Assembly: GCA_002429455.1 (NCBI GenBank)
Contig: DIZU01000026.1
Span: 1-6,868, forward strand
Direction: 5' to 3'
From: Methylotenera sp. UBA6020
GTDB lineage: Bacteria > Pseudomonadota > Gammaproteobacteria > Burkholderiales > Methylophilaceae
Length of the DNA: 6,868 nt
Position 1 is the stretch's first letter. Each line of letters opens with the position of its first letter. The translations under genes were made by a program, and so were the position numbers. Shown here one piece after another: positions 5,552 to 6,868 of this stretch. Below the pieces are notes generated by a model. That model saw nothing but the letters and a program-made list of their open reading frames with translations. It did not search any database and had not been told where the DNA came from.

Positions 5552-6724
5552 ATGAACAATCAAGACCACGCCGAAATTTCCTACGACAACCCTCTGCGTC
5601 ACATATTGGCCAGTCGATCCACTTGGGTTAGTGTGGTAGTTAATACCTCGCTGACACTGCTACAAATTGCTGCTGGTTTTTTCGCCCATTCCCAGAGTTT
5701 GATTGCTGACGGCATGCACTCGCTGTCTGACCTTGTCTGTGACTTTCTGGTGCTGGTTGCAAGCCATCATAGTAAAAATCCTGCTGACGAAGGGCATCCC
5801 TATGGTCACGGCCGGGTCGAGACGGCCGCCTCATTTGCGTTAGGCGCAATCCTCACGGCGACAGGCGGTGCCATCATGGCTGCTGCCGCGATTAAGCTGC
5901 AGAACATTGAAAATCTGCCCCCCGTGGCCCCATTGGCTCTGTGGGTAGCCGGCATTGCACTTGTCGCCAAGGAGGGACTATTCCGTTATATGTTACGTGT
6001 CGGTGAGCGACTACGTTCACCTATGCTTATTGCCAATGCTTGGCATGCGCGCTCAGATGCTGCTTCATCTTTAGTGGTGGCGGTAGGTATCGGGAGCAAC
6101 CTGCTGGGATTTATGTTCGCCGACTCGGTGGCTGCGATCGTGGTCGGCTTCATGATTGTGCGCATGGGCATCGTGTTTGCGTGGGATGCATTTCAGGAAC
6201 TGATTGATGCAGGGCTTTCAATTGAGGAAGTGGACAGTATCCGTCAGACTCTAATTGACACTCCCGGGGTGGAGAATCTACATGAATTGCGTACCCGCCG
6301 CATGGCACATCGCGCACTGGTAGATGCGCATATTCTGGTCAACCCCCGCATTAGTGTGTCAGAAGGGCACAGCATTGCAGAACGGGCTCGCAGGCGTGTA
6401 CTGAAAAGTCATCCGGCAGTGACCGATGTATTAGTGCACGTCGACCCCGAAGATGATATTGACCACGATAACAATGCACAACGGATGCCGGGACGCGAAA
6501 GCTTGCTGATTCATCTGGCACCACTATTAGACGGTCTTCCGGAACCACAACGGGTGATATTTCATTACATTGCAGGTAAAGTCGAGGCTGAAGTTTACCT
6601 GCCGCATGGGGTTTTTGAGAATGGAGCCGCATTAGCTGCGGCTGAAGCAAAAGTGGCAGGGCGGCTGACGGATAACCAGTATTTCAGTTCGGTGTCGCTC
6701 AATTGCCTAGTAGTGCCCAGGTAA
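5552..6724 (+). CDS. Cation diffusion facilitator (CDF) family metal transporter with C-terminal extension
   Basis: Inner-membrane proton-driven exporter of divalent metals from the cytoplasm. The N-terminal part to about residue 212 has hydrophobic segments at roughly 25-45, 58-72, 95-115, 125-140, 168-190 and 192-212, fitting the six-helix CDF plan. The transport-site motifs are H56-x3-D60 in the second helix (ADGMHSLSD) and H165-x3-D169 in the fifth (AWHARSD). This HD/HD set is typical of zinc/cadmium-type members, whereas FieF has D45 at the first position. HPYGHGRVE at 82-90 is the conserved CDF cytoplasmic loop. The dimerising cytoplasmic domain spans 220-300 (PGVENLHELRTRR to VLVHVDPED) and includes H244, H260, H273 and H296. 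A further 90 residues (301-390) are absent from the roughly 300-residue FieF. The start codon lacks a Shine-Dalgarno; it is preceded by an A/C-rich leader ending CAACCTCCC. The metal is inferred, not proven. Confidence 0.93.
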   Translation: MNNQDHAEISYDNPLRHILASRSTWVSVVVNTSLTLLQIAAGFFAHSQSLIADGMHSLSDLVCDFLVLVASHHSKNPADEGHPYGHGRVETAASFALGAILTATGGAIMAAAAIKLQNIENLPPVAPLALWVAGIALVAKEGLFRYMLRVGERLRSPMLIANAWHARSDAASSLVVAVGIGSNLLGFMFADSVAAIVVGFMIVRMGIVFAWDAFQELIDAGLSIEEVDSIRQTLIDTPGVENLHELRTRRMAHRALVDAHILVNPRISVSEGHSIAERARRRVLKSHPAVTDVLVHVDPEDDIDHDNNAQRMPGRESLLIHLAPLLDGLPEPQRVIFHYIAGKVEAEVYLPHGVFENGAALAAAEAKVAGRLTDNQYFSSVSLNCLVVPR

Positions 6725-6836
6725 TTACAACAAATAATCCAATCACAGGTTTTCAGTAAAGCCATTTGATGATTACTTTGATAAAAATAAATGATTCAGA
6801 AATTGACTTTTGAAAAGTTCCCTGAAGTTAGAAATA

Positions 6837-6859
6837 CTTTCCACATTATCTGTGGATAA
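6837..6859. promoter_or_regulatory. Consensus DnaA box with a degenerate partner
   Basis: TGTGGATAA at 6851-6859 is the exact reverse complement of the DnaA box TTATCCACA. CTTTCCACA at 6837-6845 matches seven of nine positions in the opposite orientation, and a partial TGTGAA follows before the window ends. The surrounding DNA is AT-rich. This could be part of a replication origin or a DnaA-regulated promoter of a gene beyond the edge. A single perfect box can also occur by chance. Confidence 0.4.
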
Positions 6860-6868
6860 CTCTGTGAA

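Noticed and set aside
5417..5602. 61-codon minus-strand frame overlapping the CDF start
   Set aside because: It overlaps the CDF promoter and first codons on the other strand, with no supporting ribosome binding site or family resemblance.
1..6868. CRISPR array, tRNA, rRNA or insertion sequence
   Set aside because: No regularly spaced repeats, tRNA cloverleaf, rRNA segment, transposase or terminal inverted repeats were found on reading.

Overview
The window holds four complete protein genes and one clear RNA regulatory element. The moderate base composition and the protein types suggest a Gram-negative proteobacterium. A betaproteobacterium of the Methylophilaceae/Nitrosomonadales kind is my best guess, but it rests on general resemblance and is weak.

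Layout: (1) 1-2717, plus strand: a YeiE-like LysR-family regulator, then 14 bases later an electron transfer flavoprotein-ubiquinone oxidoreductase (ETF-QO). They very probably form one operon behind a promoter at the left edge. (2) 2831-4846, minus strand: a 671-residue exported right-handed beta-helix protein with a Ser/Thr-rich linker and a C-terminal Ig-like domain. It converges on the ETF-QO gene and shares the short gap 2718-2830, which carries a hairpin with a U-rich tail in the minus direction. (3) 4847-5217, minus strand: an unusually long leader (about 340 nt) for the beta-helix gene, carrying a cyclic di-GMP-I (GEMM-I) riboswitch aptamer at about 5005-5095. (4) 5218-5551: AT-rich sequence with repeats, palindromes and the promoter of the next gene. 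(5) 5552-6724, plus strand: a cation diffusion facilitator (CDF) metal exporter with an extra C-terminal domain. (6) 6725-6868: a short flank ending in a consensus DnaA box.

The standout is the riboswitch plus secreted beta-helix gene. The second messenger c-di-GMP, which governs the switch between motile and attached life, apparently controls one cell-surface or secreted protein directly through its mRNA. The leader also holds an exact 10-nt second copy of the 5' strand of aptamer helix P1, and a perfect hairpin that buries the Shine-Dalgarno sequence. Together these suggest how binding could be turned into translational control. No enzyme making or degrading c-di-GMP is encoded in the window. 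The LysR/ETF-QO pair and the CDF transporter show no functional link to this system.
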